A stretch of DNA of 35,113 nucleotides from Sperchopsis tessellata (GCA_033557685.1 JAWQRN010000177.1:1-35113); one strand, 5' to 3'; numbered from the stretch's first letter, positions 9,961 to 22,130 are shown. The notes: generated by a model from the letters alone, not told the origin. A program made the numbers and translations.

Positions 9961-10369
9961 ACTGGGTCTGCTACTGCACAACAAAACTGATGAAATAACG
10001 TTTTAGAGAGGAGGGAGAGGAGCTGTTCTCGATCTCAATTTCCTAACAACAGACATGGCAAAGGGATGTGACGGAATGGAAAGTGTTGAACAAATAATCT
10101 CTTGGCGACCACAAATACATATAATTCATGGTCAAGCGAACGATCCAATGTGGAACACAACAACAGAAGGAAAAAGGGTGTGTCTTAGGTAAGCTAGAGA
10201 AGCACATGCTCACACATAGCCTGGAGTCAGGGATAGCGATGGCTCATACAGACACTGCTGAAAACCGGCAGAAAAGAGGAAGTAAAGACAATAAGACGTT
10301 ACCTCCGTGTAGTCAAACGGGAAAGGAACGTTGAATAGTGCCATAGGAGCGAAGAACTTTATAAAACCG

Positions 10370-11890
10370 CCAAGAAGAACCTAAGACAGGCTATATCTCG
10401 AGCCAAGAAAGAAGAGTGGTCGAGTGTCTGCACAGACATAGATTGGAACATGTGGAAAAAGGGCTATCAAATAGTAGTAAAGAGATTCCGAGCCACGGTT
10501 ACTAATGGAAAGAGTTAGAGAGGTGACGGACATTCTTTTTCCGGCACATAAAGTATTGGCTTGGGAGCAACCACACGTATAGGAGATTACGCTTTTCACG
10601 GATAAAGGACGGCAAGTAGGCATATAAAGTGCGGGAGGGTTCCGGGACTAGACGGAGTGCTACCGGACATTGTTATAATATTAACCAAGGAGCAAACCGG
10701 CATTCATGTTTCGTGTCATGAACAATATCGTGAAGATCAGGATATTACCGGAAAGGTGGATGCGGGCGAGGATGGTGTTCCTGAGGAAGGGTGGCAGACC
10801 GTTGGGGGAGCACACATCCTTTAGACTGTGTTTACCCGACGCAGCAGGGAAACGGCTGGAACTGCTGATTATATCAAGGCTGAGGGGCACAGTTGAAAGG
10901 TGCGATGGACTCTCTAATAGGCAGTGCAGATTTAGAGAGAGCCGGTCGACGATTGACGCGGTCTTGAACAATGCTAGTGAAGCTAAGGAGTGCACAAAGA
11001 ACACCAGAAAGATATGCGTAATAGTGACGTTGGACGTCAAGAATGCCTTCAACTCCACGTTGTGGCAGAACATAATGGAGGAGCGCCCGAGGAAAGGACC
11101 TGGCAGTGGTGACAGTGGCAAAGACTGAGACCGGACTGATGACCAAGACAAATAGTGCGTTGACACCCATCGGCGAGTGGACGGAGGAAACGCAGTTGTC
11201 GCTGGCCCCAGAGAAGACGGAAGTAGTTATGCTGACTGAAAGGAGAAAGCTCGGGCCAATAACGTTAAAGGTAGCCGGAGTCAACATACAGATTAACAGG
11301 TACCTGGGAATAAGGATCGACTCGATGATAAACTACGCTCCGCATATCGAGGGAGTGGCAGCAAGAGTGAGAAGGACCGTTGCGGCTCTCGGAAGACTAA
11401 TGCTCAAAATTGGGAGGCTGAAGGCGGGAAAACGAAGAGTGTTGAGCTCGGTTGCACACTCAATAATGTTGTGTGGGGCAGAGGTTTGGGCGAGCGCATT
11501 AGAAATTGCGCGAACTATAAAAAGACTGAAGAAAAGTCAGAGAAAAATGACTATAAGAGTGTGCTCTGCCTACAGAACCATCTCGAGGGAGACAGCCCTG
11601 GGGATAGCCGGCACCCCACCAGTGAGACTGTTGGCCATGGACAGGAAGCAAAATTTAGAAGGGAGGATGAGCAATCACGAATCGAGGACAGCCACAATAC
11701 AGACATGGCAGATGAAGTGGGACAAAACAGGAGGGGACGTTAACTTTCATATAACACAGGTGCTGTTGGGACATGGATGTTACCGGGAATTCGCTAAGAA
11801 TGGGGAAAGACAGCGATAGTACGTGTGTGTATTGTGGGGCGGTGAACATAGCTGAGCACAATATATGCATAACACAAGAGACGATAATTA
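10370..11890 (+). pseudogene. R1-type reverse transcriptase, internally deleted
   Basis: The linker KKNLRQAISRAKKEEWSSVC (10373-10432) leads into RT blocks. LPERWMRARMVFLRKGGRPL starts near 10747. AAGKRLELLIISRLRG (10840-10890), GLSNRQCRFRESRSTIDAV (10907-10965) and VTLDVKNAFNSTLWQNIM (11026-11079) follow. The next expected block, up to and including the x-A-D-D catalytic motif, is missing: the sequence jumps at about 11085-11100 to DLAVVTVAKT. After that the thumb and C-terminal parts are continuous, with RYLGIRIDSMINY, CGAEVWASAL, LGIAGTPPVRLL and a final CVYCGAVNIAEHN zinc-knuckle remnant near 11826-11870. The deletion removes the catalytic centre. Confidence 0.75.
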
Positions 11891-12744
11891 GAAAGATTTT
11901 GAACATTGAATATCACTTACCTAACTTTTTTGTCTACGTATAAGAAATATGACCATATTGGCGTTGGCTTTTCTGTGATATCTAAAATTGATATAATCTG
12001 AATCACATATATGAATGGACTAGTGCTGTCGACTATTATCTTTTAAGTAGATTAACACGGGAGGATAATCGATTCACCAATTTATCGATTATTCACCTAT
12101 TAATCGATTCTCGATTTAATATTGAATTTGTCGATTTTCTATGTAGTAGGCAATTATCTATTTAAACATTGATTATTCAATTACGAACATATTAATAACT
12201 GACTTTAATTCTTCAAAAAAAATTAGAGTCTCTACATAATTAACCATTTAACGAGGCAGTTTTGTATAAAAGGGTCCTCCACGATGAGCTTATGCTCTAC
12301 GAATTTTCGTTATTAATTAGAATTTTAATTTGAAAATTTGAGATTTAGTTTTATTAAGGATGGTTAGCTTGATAATAAATGATTTGCATCACTTCCTGTT
12401 GCACTTATTTCTAAATAAATACCCTATTTCTTATTAGGATTTTCAATTTTATTAATAATATGTATCTTTAAAACGTATTGTTTTCCAGGTATTTTGGTTT
12501 TAATATTAGAATTTTAATTTTAAAATTTCAATTATATTCAGCTTAAATAGTAATTTTGAAGAACACGATCTCTATTTTCAATAATTTCCGGTTATACCGA
12601 AAGTTAGCTAAAACTTCCTTATAGAATATTTTATTTTCTATTATTTTTCTGTTAAATTTTGCATTTGTATAGAAATATTTGCGAGGTGTACTTCACCCCT
12701 AAACCCTAAAATTATGTATAGCAGTTGCGACTACATGTTATTAA

Positions 12745-12922
12745 ATTAGCCGGTAATCGACTAGTTGAAAAACTAGGTAATCGATTTCGATAAGTAGGCG
12801 GCCAACTAATCAATTTCGATTATTCGACGGTCGACTAATCAATTTCTATTAGTCGACGGTCGACTAGTCGAAATCGATTAGCCTACCGTCAACTAGACGA
12901 AATCGTTAGTCGATTATCTTTA
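12745..12922. repeat. TCGA-rich palindromic array in cassette 2
   Basis: Variants of CGATTTCGATTAGTCGAC and its reverse complement alternate (TCGACGGTCGACTAGTCGAA and so on). The same array lies at 16540-16757 in cassette 3, and shorter pieces lie at 12069-12130. Both strands read alike, so it can form many hairpins. Confidence 0.75.
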
Positions 12923-13257
12923 GGAGCACTAATCTGAAAATACATGAATAGTTTAATTTTATCAGTTGAATGTGTGAATTCAATAACTTCAAACTATAAT
13001 ATTGTTAAATTAATTGTTTGCAAGTATTTATACTTAATTAATTTTCAGATGTCACATAGAAAATCATGTTATATTAGAGAAAAGGCCGTCAAAGCAAGAA
13101 AATATTGACTACAGTATAACTACGATAAATAACTGCACCAGCATAAATTAAAAGCATATGTTTTAGAGTATTTTAAAATGCCGCAAAAATAAGATGTAGT
13201 AAATATATTTAACATTATGTAGCGATGGGTTTATTTTGAACCAGAGATCAAGATTGT

Positions 13258-14640
13258 CTAACAAAAAATGGATTATTTTAGTATTATGGTAGATAAATCA
13301 AAACAGAATAAGACATTTCCAAATATGAATAAAATTCTGATAAAGCTCGAGAAGTAAATTATTTAGTTTCTGAATTTGTTGCACAAAGAAAAAATTTCAT
13401 CTTCTTCCTGAAATCCCTACTTTGTCAGCCTGCCGAATAATTATGAAGACTAATGAAGCTAGGGGACGAAGCACAAAATAAAATTATGAAAATGCCACTA
13501 TTTAACAAAAATATTAGAATGCATATTGCACTATCGAGCAGCAGGTTGGTTATTAAAAGTATTATAATGGAGGAACATTCACATTGCTACTACAGTTTAC
13601 CCTCGATTTTCCGGACCTTGATTTAACGAACAAAATTTCCGGGTTAAGAATTACGCCAATTTCGCTTACTTCTTAAATTTACCTGGATCAAACTTACTAC
13701 GTTTATAAACTAAAATAAATATGTCTGTGTATGTACTAAACAAAAAATATGTTCCCTAGAAATAGGCCATACATTTGTTTGACATACGGAACCTGTCGAG
13801 TGCAACTTGATTAGATATTATTTACTACACTTGCATTCGATACCAGGGCAGGCATATACCAACAGCCCGTTATGCTGGGTTTAAGCAAAAATAATATGAA
13901 TTCAGTTTTTTTCAAAGATATTTATTGGTTATACATCTCATTTTAAAGGGAACATTTAACTGTATTTTTACATTAATTATTACTTATTAATTAATATGAC
14001 GGAAGAACAAAAAAGAACGAAAAATGAGCATCGAAAAACTAAATAGTGATTTAAACACAACAATGTTCAGAGTATTTATTATTAATTATAAATAAATGTT
14101 TATAATATTAGAGTTTCACACCAATCCGTAACATAAATGTACATACGTAAAAAATAATCCACGATTGTTCACTGACCGTAAAATTCCTTCACCGAGGCAA
14201 TTTCTTGGCCCGCATTAATCACGGTAAACGGGCACCTAGCCTATACCTTGGTATATGTGGTTTGTAATTTAATGTACTATTAATTTCATACAGACACCAT
14301 ACTTGGACATTCGGATTTTACGGACAATCGCATTAAACGGACACCCCTTCCCCACGAGTAGTTCGGTAATTGAGGGTTCACTGTAAATTAATTCACCGGC
14401 ATCAGTGGAAAGGTCAACTAATAGTATTTATATTTAATATATATTAAAAACGGAAATATGAATAGTAATTTTGATTTTGTTTTAAAGGATGATCATAAAC
14501 GGTAACTGGTAGAGATATTTTTGACGTTATGAACTTTTCTTGTATGAGTGTTTGTATTGATGGGACACCAGCTATGACTGAATCCGTTAAAAGATTTGTG
14601 TTTATAGCCAAAAGCAAACTTAACTGTTAGTTAGTTATTT
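13258..14640 (+). pseudogene. Old hAT transposase remnant, cassette 2 (split)
   Basis: The two parts, 13258-13592 and 14384-14640, match 7352-8100 and are separated by a pogo-type insertion. Readable peptides include VNYLVSEFVAQRKNFIFFL and GDEAQNKIMKMPLFNKNIRM before the insertion and VCIDGTPAMTESVKRFVF after it. The second part is shortened by an internal deletion compared with cassette 3. Stops and shifts are frequent. Confidence 0.55.
13593..14383. mobile_element. pogo/Tigger-type element, non-autonomous, cassette 2
   Basis: The ends are inverted repeats: CAGTTTACCCTCGATTTTCC at the left, and CAGTGAACCCTCAATTACCG as the reverse complement of the right end. TA dinucleotides flank it at 13591-13592 and 14384-14385, as expected for the pogo/Tc1 superfamily. 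Cassette 1 has the matching site without the insertion. No intact transposase is visible in its 791 bases. Confidence 0.75.
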
Positions 14641-14698
14641 TATTACTGCTTAATACATTATAAATATAATAAATATAGCCAAAAATAGTAATACTTAC

Positions 14699-15521
14699 TG
14701 ACTATATTTATAGGATTACGATATGGTATAAAACTGGGCTGTAAATATCCTCGACCTTTTGGTATCAAAGGAGTGATTCCAACGGTCTTCTTCATCCATT
14801 TTTGGAAAGCTACTAATCTCTTGCCATTATACTGTTTTATCATATCCACTTCCCCAAAACTAATAGACGGTACCAATGGTGTCCCATGTTTAAGAGCTAA
14901 CTTAACGAAACCTTTTCTTCGGTTAATAATTACTTTATATTTTCCTGGTTCCGATAAGAATACTTCTTCGGCTCCTCCAGGACAAATTCCAATAACGTTT
15001 CCACCTTTAGGATTACTCAAAACATAGTTAATCGATTTTTCTGAAGAGCTGATACCACCACCAGCCAATATTGCTTCTCTGTAGAAAGGTAACTTATACG
15101 CCAAGGGTAGTGTGGTGGAGTAAAATTCAAATCCTGGGAACATATCATTGAATCTCATGAAACACTTATAGAAGAAGCCAAAGCACACCCAGCCATGTGG
15201 AATAACAACAAACATGTAATTCCTTCTTTGGTCCAAAACATATCCTTCAAGTTTCTTTACTGTTATTGGAAAATATAGTCCTGCGTACGTTAGCGGTGAA
15301 TACTTTCTGATGAATTCTATGGTTCTTCCTCCGTTTTCACAGGTGTCGGAATCAATGTATATCCAGATTAAATATAACAACATATATGGCCAGTATTTCG
15401 TAAAGAAAAGAATGTATATCGTTAAAAATGTTGTGGTTTGTACTACCATAAGAAAGAAAACAGTGTAGTATAAAATTCCTACCCAACTTTTTAACCAATT
15501 TATCACACTATTATACGTCAT
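14699..15521 (-). CDS. DGAT2/MOGAT-type acyltransferase, long first exon (copy 2)
   Basis: This is an intact frame of 274 codons plus one base, from ATG at 15521 to a donor GTAAGTAT. The product should move an acyl chain from acyl-CoA to mono- or diacylglycerol, or a fatty alcohol, at the ER membrane. Residues about 15-55 form hydrophobic membrane segments. Family blocks follow: ENGGRTIEF, YFPITVKKLEG, IPHGW (the HPHG catalytic site, His1 replaced by Ile, catalytic His kept), PGFEF, ISSSEKSI, PGGAEE, RRKGFVKLALKHGTPLVPS with FGEVD, and IPKGRG. It ends NPINIV. The terminal C-part is missing and is encoded by the exon at 3530-3687 if spliced across 11 kb. About 37 residues differ from copy 3, mostly conservative changes. 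DGAT2, MOGAT or wax synthase cannot be told apart here. Confidence 0.88.
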
Positions 15522-15639
15522 CTTACTAACTACTACGCCTTATTTAAAAAAACTGAGTGCAAATAGATATTCCTTTCCATGTTTAAAATGCAAACTTAAC
15601 CATGATGTTTGAAAGTGATTTTTGATGTATCTTCTTACA

Positions 15640-15780
15640 TAACCAACGATATGAAAAACATATATTTTTAGACATTAATTAACGTGTACAAGCATAGAAA
15701 AGATAAAGAAAGTTACTTTAATTGTCGTGTCGCTATTTATCTGTCTTTGCTTAGACATCGTCCTATAACATATTTTTAAA
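15640..15780 (-). promoter_or_regulatory. Conserved upstream block of acyltransferase copy 2
   Basis: This matches the upstream DNA of copies 1 and 3. It holds the minus-strand core AGCAAAGACAGATAAATAGC and a second TTTATC element. It lies about 120-260 bases upstream of the ATG at 15521. A promoter or 5' UTR role is inferred only from conservation and position, and conservation could simply reflect duplication. Confidence 0.4.
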
Positions 15781-16539
15781 GGTAGAATTCAATGATAAGA
15801 GAAGAAAATGATACTCTAGAAGCCCGTCAAATAAATAGAATATAACTTAAAATGGGAGATGAGAACCTTAGGTTACTGAGAATAGAAGAGGGTCCAGTGG
15901 AAATTTCTGCTATGCCTTTTTAGATGTCTGAACTTAAGACATTAGTAAATTTTAAGATAACTAGAATTGTTTAGTTCCTATTAATATTGGAAATGGCGCC
16001 TCGTATCGAGAAAAACGCAAGGCATGGACCTAATGCATAACAAAGCAAAAACAAAGATCAATATTATCTTATTAATGAGAATTTAAATTCGAAAATTTGA
16101 GATTTAGTTTTATTAAGGATGGTTGACTTCGTAATAAATGGTTTTCATCAGTTCCGGCTATACCAGACGTCGTTAGTCCTTATATCTAAAAGAATAACCT
16201 ATTTTTTATAAGGATTTTTACTGATATTAATAATGTGTATCTTTAATAGGAATTATTTTAGAGATATTTTGGTTTTAATATTAGAATTTTAATTTGAAAA
16301 GTTTCAATTATATTTAGCTTAAATAGTAACTTTGAAGAAGAAGATCTCTATTTTCAATAATTTCAGGTTATACCGAAAGTTAGCTACAACTTTTTTATTT
16401 TAAATAACATATTCCATTTTTTATTATTGTCCTGTTAAATATTTGCATATGTATAGAAATATTTGAGAGGTGTACTGCACCCCTAAACTCTAAAATTATT
16501 TATAGCAGTTGAGACTCTATGTTATTAAATTAGCCAGTC

Positions 16540-16757
16540 ATCGACTAATTGAAAAAACTAGGTAATCGATTTCGATTAGTCGACCATTGACTAGTCGAAA
16601 TCGATTAGTCGACCGTCGACTTATTAAAATCCATTAGCCGTAGTTGACGGTCGATTAGTTGACCTTCGACTAGTCGAAGTCGATTATATAGTTATTTCGA
16701 TTAGTCGATTATTAGCCAATGTAAAAATCGGTAGTCGATTATCGTTAGCAGCACTAA
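16540..16757. repeat. TCGA-rich palindromic array in cassette 3
   Basis: Same type as 12745-12922, with alternating TCGATTAGTCGAC and its complement. It is somewhat longer, so the array has changed length since duplication. Confidence 0.75.
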
Positions 16758-17758
16758 CAAGAAACTGCGTGATTAGTTTAATTTTATCAGTGGAATGTGT
16801 GAATTCAATATCTTCAAACTCTAATGTTGTTAAATTAATTGTTTGCAAGTATTTATATTTAATTCATTTTCAGATGCCCCATAAGAAAATTATGTTATAT
16901 TAAGAAGAAGGCCGCCAGAGCAAGAAAATATAGACTACAGTATAACTACGATAAACAACTGCACAATCATGAATTTAAAACACATGTTTTAGTATATTTT
17001 AAACTTCCGCAAAAATAAGATGTAGTAAATGTACTAAACATTATGTAGTGATGGGTTTATTTTGAACCAGATATCAAGATTGTCCTTTGAAACACTTTCA
17101 AATACGTCTATGGTTCCTAATAAGTTGCAGTACCTTTTTCAATAAAATACCTCAGCTTACTAACAAAAAATGTATTATTTTAGTATTATGGTTGATAAAA
17201 CAAAACAGAATAATACATTTCCAAAAATGAATAAAATTTCTGATAAAACTCGAGAAGTAAATTATATAGTTGCTGAACTAGTTCCACAAAGTAAAATTTC
17301 ATCTTCTGCCTGAAATCCCCATTTGCTGCCAAATAATGATGAAGACTATGTTATAGAACTAAGGGCAAAATTAATTTATAAAAAAGCTACTATTTGCACA
17401 TATCAAACAGCAAGTTGTTTATTTAAAGTATTATAATCGGAGGACCTTTCGCAATGCAAGTATACCTTCGATTTAACGGACAAAATTTCGAGGATAAAAA
17501 TTATGCAAATTTCGCTAACTTCTTAAATGCTTTATATGCTTAGAAAATTGCTTATTTGTACAACTAAATTTAGCTGAATCAAAATTACTAAGGTAGGAAA
17601 AGAAACTACTAAACGAAAAATATGTTCCCTATAAATAGGCTATACATTTGTTTGTCATACGGATCCTATCGAGTTCAACTTGAATAGTTGTTATTTATGA
17701 ATTCAGTTTTGAAAAGATATTTATCGGTTACATATCTCATTTTAAAGATCATTTAATA

Positions 17759-17880
17759 ATATAGAATGACCAGACATCGAAATGCCGACACTTGACAACC
17801 GCGTGTTTGTTTACATATACGTACGTTGCAGTTTGAATATTTTTAGTCATTAGAAACAATAACCGGAAGTGAAACTATGT
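17759..17880. mobile_element. Partial MITE related to 18113-18354
   Basis: ATAGAATGACCAGACATCGA and CCGCGTGTTTGTTTACATAT match the arm of the complete MITE downstream. The following CAGTTTGAATATTTTTAGTC stretch matches its centre in reverse. Only one arm is present. Confidence 0.6.
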
Positions 17881-18112
17881 GCCGGATGCATTTCTGAGTT
17901 CCACTCGTCTTCACTGACACTGAGTTCCACTTATGCACTGCAAATACGTACTACACCATATGCATTGTTTTGTATATATGCTTAGAGTCTAGGTCTGGTT
18001 GACTACGAGAGGTAAGTATAAATATCCGAGTAGTATCGGACGAAATTGATACATTATTTACAACATTTAACTTCACATGGCATATAATTATGGTGAGAAT
18101 TGATATTATTAT

Positions 18113-18354
18113 GCTTCAGCGGTGTCAGGTTATATAGAATGGCCCGACATCGAAATGTCGGCAGGACACAACCGCGTGTTTGTATACATATACGTACGTT
18201 GCACATAGTTTCACTTTTTCTGCATCATAGGTTGTTGTTTCTAATAACTAAAAATATTCGTACTGCAACGTACGTATATGTAAACAAACACGCGGTTGTC
18301 TGCTGCCGGCATTTCGACGTCGGGCCATTCTATATAACCTGACACAGCTGAAGC
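18113..18354. mobile_element. Long-inverted-repeat MITE (foldback)
   Basis: The arms 18113-18203 and 18264-18354 are near-perfect inverted repeats. The outer ends are GCTTCAGCGGTGTCAGG and GCTTCAGCTGTGTCAGG with one mismatch, and about 60 bases lie between the arms. ATTATTAT-type sequence flanks both sides, so the target-site duplication is ambiguous. It has no coding capacity. Confidence 0.8.
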
Positions 18355-21059
18355 TAATAATAATAACATTTAACAATGTTTTTACATACATTATTACTTA
18401 TAAATCAATATGACGGAAGTAAAACAAAAATGAAAATTATTTCATTAAAATTTTTTAGAGATTTAAATACAACAATGTTGAGAGTATTTGTTAATAATTA
18501 TAAATAAAAGTCTATAATATTAGAGTTTCACATCAATACGTAACATAAATGTACATACGTAAAAAATAATCCATGATTGTTCACTGTTCGTAAAATTCGT
18601 TCTGCACGGCAATTTCTCAATCCGTTTTAATCACGGTAAGCGGGCACTTACAGTATTCCTAAAAATATGTGATTTGTAATTTATTTCATACAGGCGCCGT
18701 ATTCGGACATTCAGACTTTACGGACAATCGCATTTAACGGACACCCCTTCCCCACGATTAGTCATGAAAATCGAGGGTTCACTGTAAATTCATTCACCAG
18801 CATTATGTCAACTAATAAATATAATAGTATTTATAATATATATTAACAACGGAATATGAATAGTAATTTTGGTTTTGTTTTAAAGGATGATCGTAGACGG
18901 TAACTGGTAGAGATATTTTTGAAGTTATGAACTTTTATTTCAAAAAAGTAAAGTATCGTAGAATACTTGTATGAGTATTTGTATTTATGGGACACCAGCT
19001 ATGACTGGATCTGTTAAAATATTTGTGTTTATTGTCAAAGAATATAATCCGCATGTTCTACCGTGTTTTACACAGAAAAGCACTTGTTACAAAATGTATT
19101 CGCGGCGATTTGAAAATTGTACTGGTCACAGTTGATATATTTATTAAAAGAAAACCACAAAAAAATCATATGTTTTAAAAATTATGTGAAGCAGTGGAAT
19201 TCGATCATTTAATTTTTCGTGTCGAAGTACGATTATTATCACAAAACAGAGTGTTATCGCGTGTTTATGAACTGAGGGCAGAACTTCTTCCGAATTTTTT
19301 TCAGATTATTATAAAGACGACCCTTGTTGTTCTAAATCAGGGATCCACAAACTACGGCCCGCGAGAGCTTTTCATCCGGGCCACGTGTACATTTAAAAAT
19401 ATTACCTATGTATGCCACAAATAAAATACATCCAAATGCAATTCATAATAATTCTTATTATAAAAAATAACTTTAGAACATACCATGCTTTTAAGCAAAA
19501 ATATTCGCACGATTCATAGCGCCTATGTCCTAATGGACTGCGTTGTGCTATTAGTAATACGCGTGTTTACTCTGACGTTATGCGTACACACAAACAACGT
19601 TGATGAGCAGTTTTTTGTGATTCAAAAACAGCATTGTTATACTTCACCGCTTCGCGACTCCCGCGTGCGTACTCACGCTATATAGGTCAGACCGCCGGCT
19701 TTCTAGCGTCAGCAGTTCCGCCAATACCAACAACATGGGCTTTGCAAACCGCACAGCTCCGCGAGTGTAGCATAAAAATGCCCGAAGGATACACCAGTTG
19801 TTCCCCTCCGGGAAAACACCGAGCTAATATAAACTAGTGCATCCATACCTTATCAACCGTGAACAGTTTTACTGACTGGTCATTGCAATTATAACGTAGG
19901 ATTGTTTGTTTTATGCCTTATATATATATTTATATATATATATATATATATATATAAATATATATATATTTTCAAAGAAGAGAAAAGTTCCTCAATGCAT
20001 AATGGACAATTAATTATTTCTTTGTGCAGTGCGAAGACAAGTGTTTGTGTCTTATTTGTGTTCAAAGAATAGAACTTGAAAAGATACTATATTAGTAACC
20101 ATAGTGAAAAATTCGACAAATTTGAAAGAGAATTACGTGATAAAACGCTACAAAAGAACTGAAAGACAGTTTAGCAGGTCAACAAAATGTTTTTAAAAAA
20201 GTTGCAAGTGAAAATATCGCCTCGGTTATCGTGTTGCGGCAATCATTGCTAAAGAAGGTAGGCCGTTTATAGATGGTCCAAATGCAGTAAAAATATTTGC
20301 TGGAGTTAGCTTATCTTCAAGTACAGTTACTAGGAGAGTTGAGGATTTAGGATTAGATTTAGGATGTTTCACTGGCGATTGATGAAAACGTAGATATGAG
20401 CCATACTGCTCAGTTAATTATTTTTATCCGTGGAATAAATCAGAATTTTGAACTAACTGAAGAACTAGTAGCATTGAAGAGTTTGTAGGATACTACTACC
20501 GGAGAAATATATTTTTTTAATGTAACAGAAGTAATCGATGAATTAGAATTAAATTGGGAAAAGCTTACTTGCGTAACTGCTGATGGTGCGAAAAGGATGT
20601 TTGATTCTAATGGGAAGAATTTACAGATTATTTGATACCAAAAGTATTCATCCATCAATGAGCTTACATTGTATCATACATCAAATTTCTTGATTTAAAA
20701 TCTGTAATGTTTACCATTTTTTTTACTGTAAATTATATAACAAATACTGGATTGAATAATCGTCAGTTTAAAAGTTTTCTAGAAAATACAGCAAAGTGTT
20801 AAAACGGTTTTTTTTAATTTCGAAATGAAATTGCTATATTCTTGATAGAAAAATCAAAACCAGTTCCAGAACGTTCTGAACCTGCTGGCAGTGTGATCTT
20901 GCATTTCTAACTGATTCTTGCATTTCTAACTAATTTAACAGAACATCTCAATTTTCTCAATGTAAGTCTGCAACTCCGCCTGGGACAGTTTCTGGGTGAT
21001 TGAGTAGGTCAGTAGCTGTCACTGCCGGTCCCAAGCCCAGATGAGGAGGAGAGTTGGGC

Positions 21060-22130
21060 GTGAGTCCAACAACCTCACCCAGAAAATTTATCTCTGTTAT
21101 GAAACCTCAAAAACTGCCTCGGAACCGCGGAGGTATTAACACGGAAACGACCCTTAGCTCACGAACACGGATACAATTTGGACAATGGAATGTTAGAACG
21201 ACGAGAGAGACGACCCGACTGGCACAGATAGAGAGGGAAATGGGGACGTACAAGCTAAGTTTGCTGTCGGAGATTCGCTGGAAAGGCAGTGGGGAAATAA
21301 CCACCTTAAATGGTAACACATTATTGTATTCAGGTAAGCCAGCAATAGGGAAGAGTGGAGTTGACTTCCTGATCAGCAAACACCTACACCGTAGTCTTCT
21401 GGCTTAGAAGGCGATGTCGGACAGAATAACAGTAGCACTCGAAGCAACATAAGAAAAATAACAGTTATTCAATGCTAAGCTTTGACAGAAAACGCAGAAG
21501 AGGAGGAAAAGGATACTTTCTACTCCTAACTGGCGACGACCCTCACGAAGACAAAGAAGCACGATATCATAATATTGATGGGCGACCTTAATGGTAAAGT
21601 TGGCATCCACCAATGTGGAGCATGTTATGGGGAGACATGATATTGGGCAAAGAAATAATAATGGAAACCGTCTGGTGGAACTCTGTCAGAGCTGCGATCT
21701 AGTAATAAGGGGTACCGTTTTTCCTCAGAGGAATGTTCACAAATATATATGTACAACTCCTGGAGGAACAACAAGAATCCAGATAGACCACATTTGCATT
21801 AACAGAAGGTGGCGCCGTTCTCTACTGGATGTAAAAACGAGAAGAGGGGCGGACTGCCACAGCGACCATCAGTTACTGGTGGCAGTCATCCAATTAAAGC
21901 CAGCAGCGTTAGTAAAGACGAAATCCGCAAATCGATTGACCTATAATCTGGAAAACCTAAGAACGAAAGAAATCCAGAGAGCATTTATATCAGAGTTGGG
22001 AGAGAAACTTACGGGAAGAGAAAATTGCAGAGATGAGAGAAAGACACTTTTGGCCAAGAAGCTGAATCAGCAATGGGACGCGAGAGAGAACCCAGAAAGT
22101 CGTCGATATCGGAAGAAATATGGACGCTGA
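21060..22130 (+). pseudogene. RTE-type endonuclease and linker remnant
   Basis: The sequence reads FGQWNVRTTRETTRLAQIER, EIRWKGSGEITTLNGNTLLY and SGVDFLISKH (21175-21390), then GDLNGKVG-like sequence near 21580 in another frame, and then GRHDIGQRNNNGNRLVELCQ, IQIDHICINRRWRRSLLDVK and RRGADCHSDHQLLVAV (21630-21890). These are the endonuclease blocks in order, including the catalytic SDH. A frameshift and deletion lie around 21400-21590. Confidence 0.7.

Larger units (their letters stand above)
9540..11930 (+). mobile_element. R1-clade non-LTR retrotransposon, 5'-truncated and internally deleted
   Basis: The region is distinctly more GC-rich than its surroundings and reads as one plus-strand element: an endonuclease part, a linker, a reverse transcriptase and a C-terminal zinc-knuckle region. 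No gag region precedes it. The reverse transcriptase lacks its central part. R1 elements normally insert in 28S rDNA, but no rDNA is seen here, so this is a relative or a dispersed copy. Confidence 0.75.
12310..16070 (-). repeat. Segmental duplication unit, cassette 2
   Basis: The unit starts near TTATTAATTAGAATTTTAAT and ends near AAGATCAATATTATC. It matches 16071-26835 head to tail. In order it holds a TCGA-rich array, an old hAT remnant with a pogo insertion, the acyltransferase exon copy 2, its upstream block, and a tail around GGAAATGGCGCCTCGTAT. It contains no terminal acyltransferase exon. Borders are read by eye to within some tens of bases. Confidence 0.7.
17463..18784. mobile_element. 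pogo/Tigger-type element, cassette 3 copy, with nested MITE sequence
   Basis: The right end reads CCCCACGATTAGTCATGAAA and then CGAGGGTTCACTG, with TA following. The left end is worn (TACCTTCGATTTAACGGAC). The interior matches 13593-14383, so this is the same insertion event carried through the duplication. Extra sequence at about 17759-18360 is a later insertion. Confidence 0.7.
17160..19337 (+). pseudogene. Old hAT transposase remnant, cassette 3 (split)
   Basis: The parts are 17160-17462 and 18785-19337. The second part keeps the longest readable stretch of this family: VKEYNPHVLPCFTQKS near 19035, and VEVRLLSQNRVLSRVYELRA with ELLPNFF at 19220-19305. The latter matches the hAT block T-E-V-R-W-L-S-R-G-x-V-L-x-R-x-x-E-L, with Trp and Arg lost. 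It is interrupted by a pogo-type element and ended by the younger hAT insertion at 19338. Confidence 0.6.

Noticed and set aside
10681..11287. Minus-strand open frames of 137-161 codons
   Set aside because: They lie antisense to the R1-type reverse transcriptase, whose plus-strand frame has clear family motifs.
9540..11930. R1-type element as evidence of an rDNA locus
   Set aside because: No 28S rRNA sequence flanks it. The copy is truncated and dispersed.
14773..15027. Plus-strand open frame of 84 codons
   Set aside because: It is the antisense shadow of acyltransferase copy 2.
18100..18342. Open frame of 80 codons
   Set aside because: It runs through both arms of a foldback MITE and cannot be a conserved protein.
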